Shown piece by piece: positions 63,840 to 64,000 of a stretch of 64,000 nt of DNA. Origin of the DNA: JAIXWP01 sp041391745 (GTDB taxonomy: Bacteria > Bacteroidota > Bacteroidia > Flavobacteriales_D > Sanyastnellaceae); NCBI GenBank assembly GCA_041391745.1, contig JAWKNK010000008.1:66301-130300 (forward strand), read 5' to 3'. Each line of letters begins with the position of its first letter. The stretch's first letter is position 1. The notes beneath the pieces were generated by a model, which worked only from the letters and a program-made list of their open reading frames with translations, was not told the origin of the DNA and did no database searches. A program made the translations under genes and the position numbers.

Positions 63840-64000
63840 CTGCTTAAATGCTTAACTGCTTAACTTTTTAATTCATTTCAGTTTGATCGTGAGTTCGTGT
63901 GGAAGTTAGGTCGTTAGATAGTTTTCTTCACTGCTTAATTGCTTAACTCTTTCACTGCTTAACTGTTTAACTTCTACTGTGCAAGTGTCCTTCGACTTCG
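63806..64000. repeat. Spacer repeat R, copy 10 (runs off the window)
   Basis: CTTAAATGCTTAACTGCTTAAC words, then ATTTCAGTTTGATCGTGAG, the GTGTGGAAGTTAGGT arm, GTTAGATAG, more TTAACTG words and CCTTCGACTTCG at the edge. The array therefore continues to the right. Confidence 0.82.

Noticed and set aside
51727..64000. Spacer repeats as a CRISPR array
   Set aside because: Units are ~200 bp, imperfect and separated by genes of 0.3-1.3 kb; no constant short repeat, no spacers of equal length and no cas genes.

Overview
The window is from a Bacteroidota chromosome, most likely Flavobacteriales-like. The evidence is several secreted proteins with C-terminal type IX secretion (T9SS) sorting domains, LytTR two-component systems, an exosortase/MSEP-type sorting pair, WG-repeat and DUF4783 proteins, promoter-like TAnnTTTG boxes, and a gene set of tsf, sdhCAB, lpd, rpmF and nadC. 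I cannot place the genus from sequence alone.

Layout. 1-5.4 kb: end of tsf, a GIY-YIG protein and the sdhCAB operon. 5.4-11.6 kb (minus strand): an RND multidrug efflux operon (fusion protein, pump, outer-membrane channel). 11.8-26.1 kb: cell-surface and secreted proteins. These include a TPR/HTH regulator followed by a four-gene run in which three consecutive proteins share a ~50-residue module and the fourth is a 1344-residue T9SS protein with a SpoIID-like domain; then an erythromycin-esterase-like lipoprotein and another T9SS protein. 26.2-35 kb: two kinase/LytTR regulator pairs, each with one broken partner, plus CvpA and a WG-repeat protein. 35-41.6 kb: S41 peptidase, alkyltransferase-like protein, and an exosortase operon (membrane protein, winged-helix regulator, small membrane protein, exosortase, large MSEP-CTERM target). 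42.4-51.7 kb: lpd, YceD-rpmF, DUF4783-nadC-YihY, and a convergent glycosyltransferase and AddB-like nuclease.

51.7-64 kb is different. It is an accessory island in which all recognisable genes lie on the + strand and alternate with about ten copies of a ~200-bp spacer repeat. Two genes are C-terminal fragments of Rhs/YD-repeat toxins with different toxin ends, and each is followed by an overlapping candidate immunity gene. Most other small ORFs (lipoproteins, 2-4 TM proteins) are preceded by a short open frame that ends close to or inside their start, as if the toxin had been eroded and only the immunity gene kept. I read this as a reservoir or graveyard of polymorphic-toxin/immunity cassettes. 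The spacers contain a palindromic fold with attC-like ends, which is tentative but worth testing.

Two more themes run through the window. First, intergenic DNA is full of dispersed palindromic elements (a ~100-bp element whose hairpin arms co-vary between copies) and short-period quasi-repeats of 7-9 bp. Second, several genes carry single-base frameshifts (efflux fusion protein, a T9SS protein, a LytTR regulator, a RelE-type toxin) and one sensor kinase is broken many times. Because about 25 kb of other long genes are intact, the many-fold broken kinase is probably a real pseudogene, but the isolated ones may be sequencing errors.
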